DNA of 64,000 nucleotides from Cryptosporangium arvum DSM 44712 (GTDB lineage Bacteria; Actinomycetota; Actinomycetes; Mycobacteriales; Cryptosporangiaceae), in assembly GCF_000585375.1 (NCBI RefSeq), contig NZ_KK073874.1, positions 4,340,001 to 4,404,000 on the forward strand. The letters run 5' to 3'. Under the pieces are notes generated by a model. It was given only the letters and a program-made list of their open reading frames with translations. It did not search any database and was not told the DNA's origin. Shown one piece after another: positions 33,467 to 42,394 of the stretch. The position numbers were made by a program, and so were the translations under genes. Numbering within the stretch: the first letter of the stretch is position 1; each line of letters starts with the position of its first letter.

Positions 33467-34630
33467 TTACGTGTTCTCCCTCGCGACGCGGCCACCCCCC
33501 GTCACCTCCTCGTCCTTCGCGACCCGGGCCCCGGCGCCGACGAGGACGACGTCGTCGGTGCCGTCGAGCGAGGCGCCCGCCCCGATCTCGGCCCCGGTGT
33601 CGACGATCGCGCCGCGCACCCGCGCCCCGCGCCGGACCACCGCACCGTGCAGCAGCACCGAGTCGGTCACCGAAGCGCCCGGCTCCACGATCACGCCGGG
33701 GGAGAGCACCGACCGCTCGACGCTCCCGGCGACGTCGCACCCGGCCGAGAGCAGCGAGTCGGCGACCTCGGCACCGCGGGCCAGCCGGGCCGGTCCGTGG
33801 TGGCCGCCCCGAGTCAGCATCGGCCAGGCCGGGTCGTCCAGCCGGATCGCCGGGTCGTCCCCGACCAGCTCGAGGTGCGACTCCAGGTACGCGGGCACCG
33901 TGCCGACGTCACGCCAGTAGGCGTCGAACCGGTACTCGCGCGCCGCGCCCGCGTCGACGAGCTGCGGGAGCGCGTGGTCGCCGAGGTCGCCGCCGTCCTC
34001 CTCCAGCGAGCCCAGTACGTCCAGCAGCGCCGAGGGCCGGAAGACGAAGACCTCGTTGGCGATCAGGTCGGTGGCCGGTTCGTCGGGCTTGTAGACGTAG
34101 TTCGTGATCCGGTCGCCGTCCCCGGTCTCGACGACGCCGTACCGGCCGGCCTCCTCGATCGGGCGCCGGGTGGTGACCATCGTGACGTCACCGCCGCCCT
34201 CGGCGTGCGCGGCGACCACGGTGTCGTAGTCCAGCGCGTAGATGGCGTCCGCGCTCACGACGACCAGGTGGTCGGGGTCGAACTCGCGGATCAGCGGAGC
34301 CTGCCGCCAGAGCGCGTCGGCGGTGCCCTGGTGCCAGCCCTCCCGCTCGGTGCCCAGGTGCGGGTGCAGGGTGAGCAGGCCGCCGTGGGTGCGGTCGAGG
34401 TCCCAGGGGCGTCCGTTGGCGAGGTGGTCGGTGAGCGAGACCGGGTGGAACTGCTCGATCACCCAGACGTCGTCGATGCCGGAGTGGTGGGCGTTGGAGA
34501 GCGACACGTCGATCAGCCGGTAGGAGCCGCCGTACGGCACGGCGGGCTTGGCCCGGTGGTCGGTCAGCAGCTCCAATCGCCCACCGGCGCCTCCGGCGAG
34601 AACGAGAAGCAACGTGCGTGGCCTGGCCAT
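33467..34630 (-). CDS. GlgC-like sugar-1-phosphate nucleotidyltransferase
   Basis: This 387-residue protein has the nucleotide-binding signature LAGGAGGRLELLTDHRAKPAVPYGG, then LIDVSLSNAHHSGI, WHQGTADALW and YGVVE, and ends in a left-handed beta-helix. These are features of ADP-glucose pyrophosphorylase (glucose-1-phosphate adenylyltransferase). The arginine of the usual GGxGxRL is kept. Start ATG 34630 follows AGGAGG at 5 bases; a frame extension adds only ten residues. No other glycogen genes are near, so GlgC itself or a paralogue for another sugar nucleotide are both possible. Confidence 0.85.
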   Translation of the reverse strand: MARPRTLLLVLAGGAGGRLELLTDHRAKPAVPYGGSYRLIDVSLSNAHHSGIDDVWVIEQFHPVSLTDHLANGRPWDLDRTHGGLLTLHPHLGTEREGWHQGTADALWRQAPLIREFDPDHLVVVSADAIYALDYDTVVAAHAEGGGDVTMVTTRRPIEEAGRYGVVETGDGDRITNYVYKPDEPATDLIANEVFVFRPSALLDVLGSLEEDGGDLGDHALPQLVDAGAAREYRFDAYWRDVGTVPAYLESHLELVGDDPAIRLDDPAWPMLTRGGHHGPARLARGAEVADSLLSAGCDVAGSVERSVLSPGVIVEPGASVTDSVLLHGAVVRRGARVRGAIVDTGAEIGAGASLDGTDDVVLVGAGARVAKDEEVTGGGRVARENT

Positions 34631-34758
34631 GGGTCCTCCTGGGCGAACGTCGTCGTCCACAGAGAGGTCCCCAGCCGCAGGATCGGCAACCCTGGCCCTC
34701 AGCGTGCTCTCAGCCGCCCGCGGTCAGACCCCCGGGACGGCACCTCCGGCCGACGACC

Positions 34759-35391
34759 TCACGGGGCTCCGATGTCGGCGGGGGGCAGGAGGGCGCGCGA
34801 CAGGGCCTCGGTGAGCCAGGCCTCGGACTCGTCGAGCGACCAGCCGAGGTCGTCGGTGCGGATGAAGTACGCGGAGTTGCACAGGTGCAGCCACAGGAGG
34901 TCGGTGGCCTTGGCGACGTCGACGTCGGCACGCAGGGCCCCGAGCGTCGCGAGCCGGCCGGCGGTCACCGACAGCCCGTGGCGCATGCCGGCGTGCGCGA
35001 TCTCCTGGATCTCCCGCACGGTCGGCTCCTGCGGGGCGGCCGCGGCGACCTGACGCATCAGGTCCGACCACTGCGCGAACTGCTCACGCGTGGCCCGGAC
35101 GACGAAGCGGATCAGGTCGCCCGGGTCGCCGGCCTCGGTGATCCGGGCGAGGATGCGGGGCACGTCCTCGGAGTTCGTCCCGGACTCGATGAGCGTCCGC
35201 AGCAGTCCGTGTTTGCCCCCGCCGACCGCGTAGACCGTGGCCGGTGCGACCCGCGCCGCCCGCGCGATGTCGTCGACCTTCGTGCCGAAGTAGCCCTTCT
35301 CGACGAACAGCGTGCGCGCCGCGTCCAGGATCGCCTCGCGGGTGCGCTGGGCGTACTCGGCCCGCCGACTGGTCTGCACAGGCTTCGACAC
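34759..35391 (-). CDS. TetR-family regulator
   Basis: This 210-residue protein has the TetR N-terminus (REAILDAARTLFVEKGYFGTKV), a helix-turn-helix at about 38-57 (VDDIARAARVAPATVYAVGGGKHGLL) and a helical C-terminal domain. GTG 35391 is the start. It lies between the GlgC-like gene (same strand, upstream promoter region between them) and a 242-bp region before the crotonase gene. I see no clear palindrome in that region, so the target is uncertain. Confidence 0.85.
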   Translation of the reverse strand: MSKPVQTSRRAEYAQRTREAILDAARTLFVEKGYFGTKVDDIARAARVAPATVYAVGGGKHGLLRTLIESGTNSEDVPRILARITEAGDPGDLIRFVVRATREQFAQWSDLMRQVAAAAPQEPTVREIQEIAHAGMRHGLSVTAGRLATLGALRADVDVAKATDLLWLHLCNSAYFIRTDDLGWSLDESEAWLTEALSRALLPPADIGAP

Positions 35392-35633
35392 GCTCGAGAT
35401 GGTACGTGGCCCGACCGGCCACCTCCTGCCGATGCTTCCGCTCGCCCGGGCGGTCGTCGACGACCTGGAACTGCTGCGGTCGGCCGTCCGCGCGAAGCGG
35501 TGTGGGCGACGCTGTGCGAGGCCCGCGCCGGGAGGTAGCCCGCCCGACGAGCCGGTCCCGCTCGCGCCATCCGGCCGCGACCATCGCGGCGGAAGCCCGG
35601 CCGCGCCTCGTCCGAGCTGGCATCATTCGGCAG
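35392..35633. other. Intergenic region with a possible glycosyltransferase remnant
   Basis: From ATG 35399 a plus-strand frame reads GPTGHLLPMLPLARAVVDD, close to the N-terminus of MGT/MurG-like glycosyltransferases (GHxxPxLPLARAL), but all resemblance is lost within about 20 codons. It may be a decayed gene fragment or chance. No operator or terminator is evident. Confidence 0.25.
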
Positions 35634-36437
35634 ATGACGGACGTGGTTCGGGTCACGGTCGACGTGGACGGCGGGATCGCCGACGTGCGGCTGGCGCGGC
35701 CGGAGAAGCGCAACGCGCTGGACCCGGCGATGTTCGAGGCCCTGGTGCGCACCGGCGAGCGGCTGCGTACCGAGCCCGGGCTGCGCGCGGTGGTGCTCTC
35801 CGGCTCCGGCCCGGACTTCTGCGCCGGGCTTGACCTCGGGGCGATGAGTGCGCTGGGCCGCGGGGACCGGCTCACCGCGGTGGTGGACCTGCCGCCGGGT
35901 GACGGTCCGGCCGCGGCGCTGGGGCAGCGGGCCGCGTACGTCTGGGCGCAGGTGCCGGTGCCGGTGGTCGCCGCGGTGCACGGGAACGCGCTCGGCGGCG
36001 GGTTGCAGATCGCGCTCGGGGCCGACATCCGGATCGTGGCGCCCGACGCGGTGCTCTCGGTGATGGAGGTCCGCTGGGGGTTGGTGCCCGACATGACCGG
36101 CACCCAGCTGCTGCCCCGCCTCGTCGGCCCCGACACCGCGCGGGAGCTCGTGTTCACCGGCCGGACGGTGACCGGCACCGAGGCGGCGGCGATCGGTCTG
36201 GCCACCCGCACCGCCGACGATCCGCTCGCGGCGGCGTTCGCGCTGGCCCGCGAGATCGCCACCCGCAGCCCCGACGCGGTCCGGGCGGCCAAGCGGCTGC
36301 TCGACCTCGCCGAGCGGGTGGATCTGGCGACCGGTCTCGCGGCCGAACAGACCGAGATCGCCGCGCTGATCGGCACGCCCAACCAGGCCGAGGCGGTCGC
36401 CGCAGGCCTGGGGAAACGCGCCCCGAACTTCACCTGA
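35634..36437 (+). CDS. Crotonase-family enoyl-CoA hydratase/isomerase
   Basis: This 267-residue protein has the crotonase landmarks: RLARPEKRNALDPAMF, first oxyanion loop SGSGPDFCAGLDL, second oxyanion loop AAVHGNALGGGLQIALGADIRI, and WGLVPDMTGTQLLPRLVG at the active site. It handles an acyl-CoA substrate by hydration or isomerisation. The ATG at 35634 gives the family N-terminus; upstream codons in frame are antisense to the TetR gene. It overlaps the next TetR gene tail to tail by 8 bases. The substrate cannot be assigned. Confidence 0.9.
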   Translation: MTDVVRVTVDVDGGIADVRLARPEKRNALDPAMFEALVRTGERLRTEPGLRAVVLSGSGPDFCAGLDLGAMSALGRGDRLTAVVDLPPGDGPAAALGQRAAYVWAQVPVPVVAAVHGNALGGGLQIALGADIRIVAPDAVLSVMEVRWGLVPDMTGTQLLPRLVGPDTARELVFTGRTVTGTEAAAIGLATRTADDPLAAAFALAREIATRSPDAVRAAKRLLDLAERVDLATGLAAEQTEIAALIGTPNQAEAVAAGLGKRAPNFT

Positions 36438-37047
36438 CCGGGGTCCGGTCCGTCGCGATGCCGGCGCAGAGCAGCCGGATGCTGGTGCGGAACAGCGTGT
36501 CCGGGTCGGAGCCGGCCCCGGCCACCGTCATCGGGTAGCGCTCGGCCAGGTCGGCCGGAGGCTGCACGTCGGCCGGTGGTGCCTGTTCCTGCAGTACGAA
36601 ACCGGTGACGTAACTGAGCAGCGTGTCGGCGGCGACCGGACGCGTGTCCGGGGCCACCCCGGCGGCGTCGAGAGTCCGCAGCAGACGTTCCATCAGCGCG
36701 AGCGCGGCCGGGCTGAGCACCGCCGGGCTCGCGGCGAGCAGCGCGGGGGCGCCGGTGCGGGCCAGGAGGCTCGCGCGCAGGGCGACGAGCTGGGCCTCGA
36801 TCCGCTCCTCCCACGATGCGGCCGGGGACAGCGCGCCCAACGCGGCCGTGCCCGCGTCGTAGGCCTCGCCGGCCACCCGGTCGGCCAGCAGCGCCAGCAG
36901 CTGCTCCTTGTTCTTCACGTGGTAGTACAGCGACCCGGCGTGGACGCCGAGCGCGTCGGCGATCTGGCGCATCGACAGCCCGACGTAGCCACGCTCGGCG
37001 AACGCCCGCATCCCGGCGTCGACGATCAGCTCTCGGTTCAGCTTCAC
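36430..37047 (-). CDS. TetR-family regulator with tandem operators
   Basis: This 205-residue TetR protein has a helix-turn-helix at about 26-45 (MRQIADALGVHAGSLYYHVKNKEQLL) and a TetR_C-type effector domain like that of tetracycline repressors. Two 16-bp TTGAAC-N3-GTT-N-GAA elements at 37068-37113 lie between it and the divergent rhomboid-like gene, so autoregulation and control of that gene are likely. The ATG is at 37047. The ligand is unknown. Confidence 0.9.
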   Translation of the reverse strand: MKLNRELIVDAGMRAFAERGYVGLSMRQIADALGVHAGSLYYHVKNKEQLLALLADRVAGEAYDAGTAALGALSPAASWEERIEAQLVALRASLLARTGAPALLAASPAVLSPAALALMERLLRTLDAAGVAPDTRPVAADTLLSYVTGFVLQEQAPPADVQPPADLAERYPMTVAGAGSDPDTLFRTSIRLLCAGIATDRTPVR

Positions 37048-37067
37048 CCCCGCAGCCTAACTCCCTC

Positions 37068-37113
37068 TTGAACGGTGTTCGAATCCGAAGTACCGTTTTG
37101 AACATCGTTTGAA
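37068..37113. promoter_or_regulatory. Tandem TetR operators before the rhomboid-like gene
   Basis: TTGAACGGTGTTCGAA (37068-37083) and TTGAACATCGTTTGAA (37098-37113) share the near-palindromic pattern TTGAAC-N3-GTT-Y-GAA. They are 30 bp apart, so on the same face of the helix. They fill the 77-bp divergent region between the TetR and rhomboid-like genes. Confidence 0.75.
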
Positions 37114-37124
37114 TCGAGGGAATC

Positions 37125-37838
37125 ATGGCGGTGATCCTGTACAGCGTGTCCACCGCGGCGCTGTTCGTGTTGCTCGGCAAGGTCGGGAGTCTCTTGGTCG
37201 CCGAGCGTCGATCGGTGCCCTGGCTGGCGATCGCCGGCGTCGCGGCCCTGTTCGGCGGCCTGGTGCTGCAGGCGGTGTGGGGTGGGGCCGAGGCCGCGCT
37301 CGCGCACGACCCTGCGCGATCGGGGTGGTGGCGCCCGTTCACCAGCGTCCTCCTGCAGAACGGGGGCCCGTTCGGCGACGTGTTCAATGTGGTCACCGCC
37401 GCGATCGCGCTTGCGCTGGCGCAGTGGCACTGGGGCGTCCGGCGGGCACTCGTCCTCGTGGTCGCCGCGGTGCTGGTGCCCGACGTGCTCGACCTGATGG
37501 TCGGCGGCGGCGACCTGGGCGGGCAGGCGCGGAACTACGTCGGCAGCTCCGGGGTGGTGTATTTCCTGGCGGCGACACCGGCCGGGGCGCTGCTGCTCGC
37601 GGGTCCGGGCGTGCGGCGGCGGCTGCTCGCGTCGGCGGTGCCGGTGGCCGGTCTGGCGCTGTGGTTCCTGCAGTCCAACGGGCACGGCCTGGTGAGCGCC
37701 GAGGGGTTCGTCGTCGGTGTGCTGGCGGCGCTGGTGTCGAGCCGGGTCAGCGGCGGCGCAGGCCGTCGAGCAGGAGTGCGAGCATGCGTGGCGCGCGGTC
37801 CTCGGGCTCGGTGGCGGCGCGCCAGAGCGCGGCGGTGA
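37125..37838 (+). CDS. Rhomboid-like membrane protein, probably lacking the catalytic His
   Basis: This 237-residue protein has about six membrane segments. WWRPFTSVLLQNGGPFGDVFNVV resembles rhomboid loop 1 and TM2. GSSG (140-143) matches the GxSG active-site motif with S142. In the last segment, where active rhomboids have HxxGxxxG, the sequence reads SAEGFVVGVL, so the catalytic histidine seems missing; H187 nearby is out of register. It may be a pseudoprotease or a rhomboid-fold scaffold. The 92-base overlap with the convergent TetR gene makes its basic C-terminal tail suspect. The divergent TetR probably controls it. Confidence 0.65.
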   Translation: MAVILYSVSTAALFVLLGKVGSLLVAERRSVPWLAIAGVAALFGGLVLQAVWGGAEAALAHDPARSGWWRPFTSVLLQNGGPFGDVFNVVTAAIALALAQWHWGVRRALVLVVAAVLVPDVLDLMVGGGDLGGQARNYVGSSGVVYFLAATPAGALLLAGPGVRRRLLASAVPVAGLALWFLQSNGHGLVSAEGFVVGVLAALVSSRVSGGAGRRAGVRACVARGPRARWRRARARR

Positions 37839-38280
37839 ACTGGAGGAAGTCAGCCGGGTCGGCGTCCACCCGGACGACGCCGGTCCGCTTGCCGGCGTCG
37901 AGGAGCTGGGTGATCGCGGCGATCACCGGGCCGTAGGACTGCTCGGCGATCGCCTGGTGCGCGCCGGGGCTCAGCGCGTCGCCGAGGCCGTGCTTCTGAC
38001 GCATCGCGTCGACGAGGTCCAGCGTCCACCGCTGGAGCGCCTCGATCGGAGGGTGCGCGGCGAGCAGCGCCGGCACGGTCTCCAGGATGCGCTCGAGCTC
38101 GTGCTGGTAGACGGCGAGCACCAGCGCCTCGCGCGTCGGGAAGTTGCGGTAGAGCGTGCCCGCCCCGACCCCGGCCCGCTGCGCGATCTGGTTCATCGAC
38201 GGGTCGCCGTCGCCGGCGAACGCCTCGCGCGCCGCGGCGAGGATGCGGACCCGGTTCTCCCGGGCGTCGGAACGGACCAT
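37747..38280 (-). CDS. TetR-family regulator, divergent from aldo/keto reductase
   Basis: This 177-residue protein has the TetR helix-turn-helix at about 28-48 (SMNQIAQRAGVGAGTLYRNFPTREALV) and a SACE_7040-like C-terminal half. Two copies of an 18-bp palindromic AATGGAGA element lie at 38297-38338, between it and the aldo/keto reductase gene, strongly suggesting that it represses both. The ATG at 38280 is preceded by GAGGTCCC. The 3' end overlaps the rhomboid-like gene by 92 bases. Confidence 0.9.
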   Translation of the reverse strand: MVRSDARENRVRILAAAREAFAGDGDPSMNQIAQRAGVGAGTLYRNFPTREALVLAVYQHELERILETVPALLAAHPPIEALQRWTLDLVDAMRQKHGLGDALSPGAHQAIAEQSYGPVIAAITQLLDAGKRTGVVRVDADPADFLQFTAALWRAATEPEDRAPRMLALLLDGLRRR

Positions 38281-38296
38281 GGGACCTCACTAGCTA

Positions 38297-38338
38297 AATG
38301 GAGAACTCTCCATTACTGTAAATGGAGAATTCTCCGCT
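38297..38338. promoter_or_regulatory. Tandem TetR operators before the aldo/keto reductase
   Basis: AATGGAGAACTCTCCATT (38297-38314) is a perfect dyad around two bases. AATGGAGAATTCTCCGCT (38321-38338) is a close copy 24 bp away. Both lie 17-60 bp upstream of the reductase start, where repressor binding would block transcription in both directions. Confidence 0.85.
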
Positions 38339-38355
38339 TACTCTAGAGGAGCGTC

Positions 38356-39397
<1,042 letters not shown>

Positions 39398-39414
<17 letters not shown>

Positions 39415-39781
39415 GGGCGAGCAGCAGGTACGTCATCAGCAGCAGGATGGCGGCGATCGCGAGCCACTTCGCCGGTGGGAGCACGATCCCGTTCGCGACC
39501 CGGTCCATCACCACGACGCCGACCTGCAGGATCACGATCCAGCCCAGGGTGACGGTGGCGAGCTCGGCGTACTCGAGGCTGGCCGCGTAGACCGCGAACA
39601 ACACGACCATGCCGGCCGCCCCGGCCGACCACCATCCCCAGTGGCCGGTACGCAGGTAGCGCACCGCGCAGTAGGCGGCGGCCAGGTCGAGCACGGCGAG
39701 CGCGAACATCGCGCCGACGCCGACCAGCGAGAGCCCTCGCGCCGGTCCGGTCGCGATCGGATCGTGGGTGAGTAACTCCAT
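39398..39781 (-). CDS. Small four-helix membrane protein of unknown function
   Basis: This 127-residue protein has four predicted membrane segments (about 16-38, 46-63, 70-92, 98-121) and ends in a short basic tail. The length and helix layout resemble small multidrug resistance proteins, but I cannot see the family's conserved membrane glutamate with confidence, so no function is assigned. The ATG at 39781 is chosen over an upstream in-frame start because the added residues look non-coding. It overlaps the end of the aldo/keto reductase gene by 17 bases. Confidence 0.65.
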
Positions 39782-39958
39782 CGGTGACGAACCCCCGTAC
39801 GTCGTGTGACCCCCGAGGGTAGGAGCGTAACTACGCACGGTGACTCTCACTGTCCGTAATCCGATGATCCGACAAATCTGTCGCCATCCCGACGAGCCCG
39901 TCCATAGTCGAGTGATCTACTCCCGATGCACCAAAGAGAACATCCATCTGGGGGAGAG

Positions 39959-41101
39959 ATGACCGACATAGAACCGGTTCTGGAACAGACCCGCGGCTTC
40001 CGGTGGGGCGAGGTGCCCGCCGACCGTCACCGGCGGCGGGCCGCCGTCGAGATCGCCGACCCGGACCTGGGTGGCATCGCCGGATTCCGCGGCACGTTCC
40101 GCGGGACCGGCCTGAACACGATCTTCCGGCCGCAGAACTTCGGGGCGACGCCGACGCCGCTGCTGAACCCCGCCAGCGGTCCCGACGACAACGTCCTCGA
40201 GATCAACCTGACCGAGGAGACCCTGTCGTTCTCCCAGCCGCTCGGGTCGATCCCGAACCGCGGCATGGTGCAGGGCGACATCTTCCTCAACGGCATTCCG
40301 TACCTGCAGTCGATCAACGACGTCACCGACCCCGGCCAGGCGGTCGGCATCCACTTCGAACCGGGGATCTGGCTCAGCGTCCCGGCCACCACGGTGCCGG
40401 CGCTGCCGCCCACCGTCGCCCGGATGGCCTCGATCCCGCACGGCACGACGATCGAGGCGCAGGGGACCACGTTCACGGTCGCCGGTGGCCCGACCATCGC
40501 CCCGGTCGACATCACGCCGTTCCCGGTGGGCTCCCCGGGGACGCCGATCAAGTTCCCCAGCCAGACCGCGGCGGCCACCGACACGTTCCGGATCCCGCAG
40601 GACCTGAGCCCGTTCATCGCCGCCGGCACGATCACCCAGGAGATCCTCGACAACCCCAACGTCGTCCTGACGAAGCGGGCCGACGCGCAGACGATCACCT
40701 CGACCACGGTGATCGTGGTCAGCACCGACCCGGCCAGCCCGGTCTTCGGCGGCGGCGCGGACAACATCGCGTTCCTGAAGGGCGACACGGCCGGCCGGAA
40801 CCCGAACGCCGACGCCGTGACGATGTCGTCGATCTTCTGGGTCGAGACCGTCACCGAGACGATCACGGTCCGGCCGCCCGGCGCCGGGTTCCCGGTGATC
40901 GTGCGGGGCAGCGGCCCGGACCCCGCGCCGTCGTTCCGGGTGAACTCGGCGGCACCGATCACCCGGGAGACGACGGTCGAGGTCAGCTACGTCCAGATCC
41001 AGTACACGCAGACCGTCCTGCTCAACTTCAACGGGCTGAGCTGGCCGCACGTCTCGGTGGCGACGCTGGTGCCCGCCGAGCCCGTCCCCGTCACGATCTG
41101 A
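39959..41101 (+). CDS. Uncharacterised beta-rich protein (HFEPGxWL / MASIPHGT family)
   Basis: This 380-residue protein has no signal peptide or membrane segment. Conserved-looking stretches are FRGTGLNTIFRPQNF, NVLEINLTEETLSFSQPLG, GIHFEPGIWLSVPATT and VARMASIPHGTTIEAQGT. Together they suggest a lipocalin/FABP-like beta barrel seen in scattered bacteria and fungi, sometimes annotated as haem- or fatty-acid-binding. I do not recognise a proven function. ATG 39959 follows GGGGAG closely; ATG 39926 has no ribosome site. The C-terminal half repeats beta-strand patterns ending PVPVTI. It stands alone, with a 177-bp upstream region. Confidence 0.6.
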   Translation: MTDIEPVLEQTRGFRWGEVPADRHRRRAAVEIADPDLGGIAGFRGTFRGTGLNTIFRPQNFGATPTPLLNPASGPDDNVLEINLTEETLSFSQPLGSIPNRGMVQGDIFLNGIPYLQSINDVTDPGQAVGIHFEPGIWLSVPATTVPALPPTVARMASIPHGTTIEAQGTTFTVAGGPTIAPVDITPFPVGSPGTPIKFPSQTAAATDTFRIPQDLSPFIAAGTITQEILDNPNVVLTKRADAQTITSTTVIVVSTDPASPVFGGGADNIAFLKGDTAGRNPNADAVTMSSIFWVETVTETITVRPPGAGFPVIVRGSGPDPAPSFRVNSAAPITRETTVEVSYVQIQYTQTVLLNFNGLSWPHVSVATLVPAEPVPVTI

Positions 41102-41105
41102 CGGG

Positions 41106-42368
41106 TCACTTCGCAGCCGGGAAGGACCGGACGCCGGAGCCGCCGGTCGGCGGCTGCCCGATGCCGACGTACTCGTTGACGACCATCGGCGCGAGACCCG
41201 GCGACACCTCGCGGTCCTTCCCGGAACGCGCGTCGAGCACCACCGGGCCGTTGTCGGTGCGGCCGTAGACCGCGCCGTGCCAGACGGCGGTGACCACCGG
41301 TGCCACCCGGGTGTTCGCCTGGTCCGGCAACTCCCACAGCGTCTTGCCGGTGGTCGCGTCCAGCCCGGCCGCCCAGCCGGGCCGGGCGCAGACCGTCACG
41401 TCCTTGTCGTCGAACCGGCACCGCACGTCGGTGTAGTCGGCGGTGGACTGCTCCCTCGCCTTGCCGGTGGCGACGTCGAGCACGGCGACCTTGCCGGTGC
41501 CCGACGCGATGAGCGCGGTGGGCCCCAGGCGGGAGACCGACGTCAGCTGCGGCGCCGTCCACCGCTGCTTGCCGTCGGCGAGGTCGAGCGCCAGCACGGC
41601 CGCGGTGTCGGAGCCGACGACGACGCCGGAGCTCACCACGTCGGGCCGGAAGTCGGCGCGCGACCACAGGGCCTTGCGGGCCGGCAGGTCGACCGCGATC
41701 ACACCGTCGCTGCTCTGGTAGCTGACGCCGACGGCCAGCGTGGTGCCGTCGATGCCGACCGGGTTGGCGGCCAGCCCGGCGAAGCCACCGTCGAGCCCGG
41801 CCGGCACGTCGACCTGGGCCGTCCACAGCGACTTGGCGGTCTTGGCGTCGACCGCGACGACCTCGACCGCGCGGCCGGCCTTCTGCGTCCCGCTGGCCGG
41901 CTTGTCGACGACGAACGTGGCCAGGATCGTGGCCCGCCCGTTGTCCGACCAGAGGACCGGGGCCTCGGCGGGGTTGGTGCCGACCCACGGGCTGTCCGGG
42001 GTGGTGCCGGGCGCGCCGACCGTCGGGGTGATCGTCGCCAGCGTGCGGCCGGTCCCGGTGTCCACCGCCAGCAGCGACGCGGTCGAGGCGATGAACGCCG
42101 TGGTCCCGTGCAGCGTCACCGGGAGCGGCTCGGTGTTCGTGCCGCCCGCGCTGATCTTGTTCTCGCTGGCCTCCGGCGGGAGTGCGACACCTTGCGCGGC
42201 GAACCGCGTCGGCGGGTCGAACGCCGGTCGGGGCGCGGCGGCGCTGGGCGCGGCCGACTTCGGGGCCGACGGCGACGGTGACTTTTCCGGCTTCGCGTCA
42301 CCGTCGTTGCTGCACCCGGCGAGCACCAGTAGGGAGACCGCTCCGATGGCGGCGTAGCTGCGAAGCAA
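41106..42368 (-). CDS. PQQ-like beta-propeller lipoprotein linked to a two-component system
   Basis: This 420-residue protein starts at TTG 42368, preceded by AAGGGAG at 5 bases; no ATG or GTG in frame gives a sensible start. A lipoprotein signal (SLLVLAGC, acylated C19) is followed by a disordered Ser/Pro/Lys linker and a beta-propeller of WD/PQQ-like repeats (LLAVDTGTGRTLATI; VVAVDAKTAKSLWTA; VLALDLADGKQRWTA; AAGLDATTGKTLWEL). It is anchored outside the membrane and lies 26 bp after the histidine kinase gene. It may present or scaffold a signal for that system, as inference. Confidence 0.82.
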   Translation of the reverse strand: MLRSYAAIGAVSLLVLAGCSNDGDAKPEKSPSPSAPKSAAPSAAAPRPAFDPPTRFAAQGVALPPEASENKISAGGTNTEPLPVTLHGTTAFIASTASLLAVDTGTGRTLATITPTVGAPGTTPDSPWVGTNPAEAPVLWSDNGRATILATFVVDKPASGTQKAGRAVEVVAVDAKTAKSLWTAQVDVPAGLDGGFAGLAANPVGIDGTTLAVGVSYQSSDGVIAVDLPARKALWSRADFRPDVVSSGVVVGSDTAAVLALDLADGKQRWTAPQLTSVSRLGPTALIASGTGKVAVLDVATGKAREQSTADYTDVRCRFDDKDVTVCARPGWAAGLDATTGKTLWELPDQANTRVAPVVTAVWHGAVYGRTDNGPVVLDARSGKDREVSPGLAPMVVNEYVGIGQPPTGGSGVRSFPAAK

Positions 42369-42394
42369 CGAAACTCCCTTGTGGACGAGGCGAA

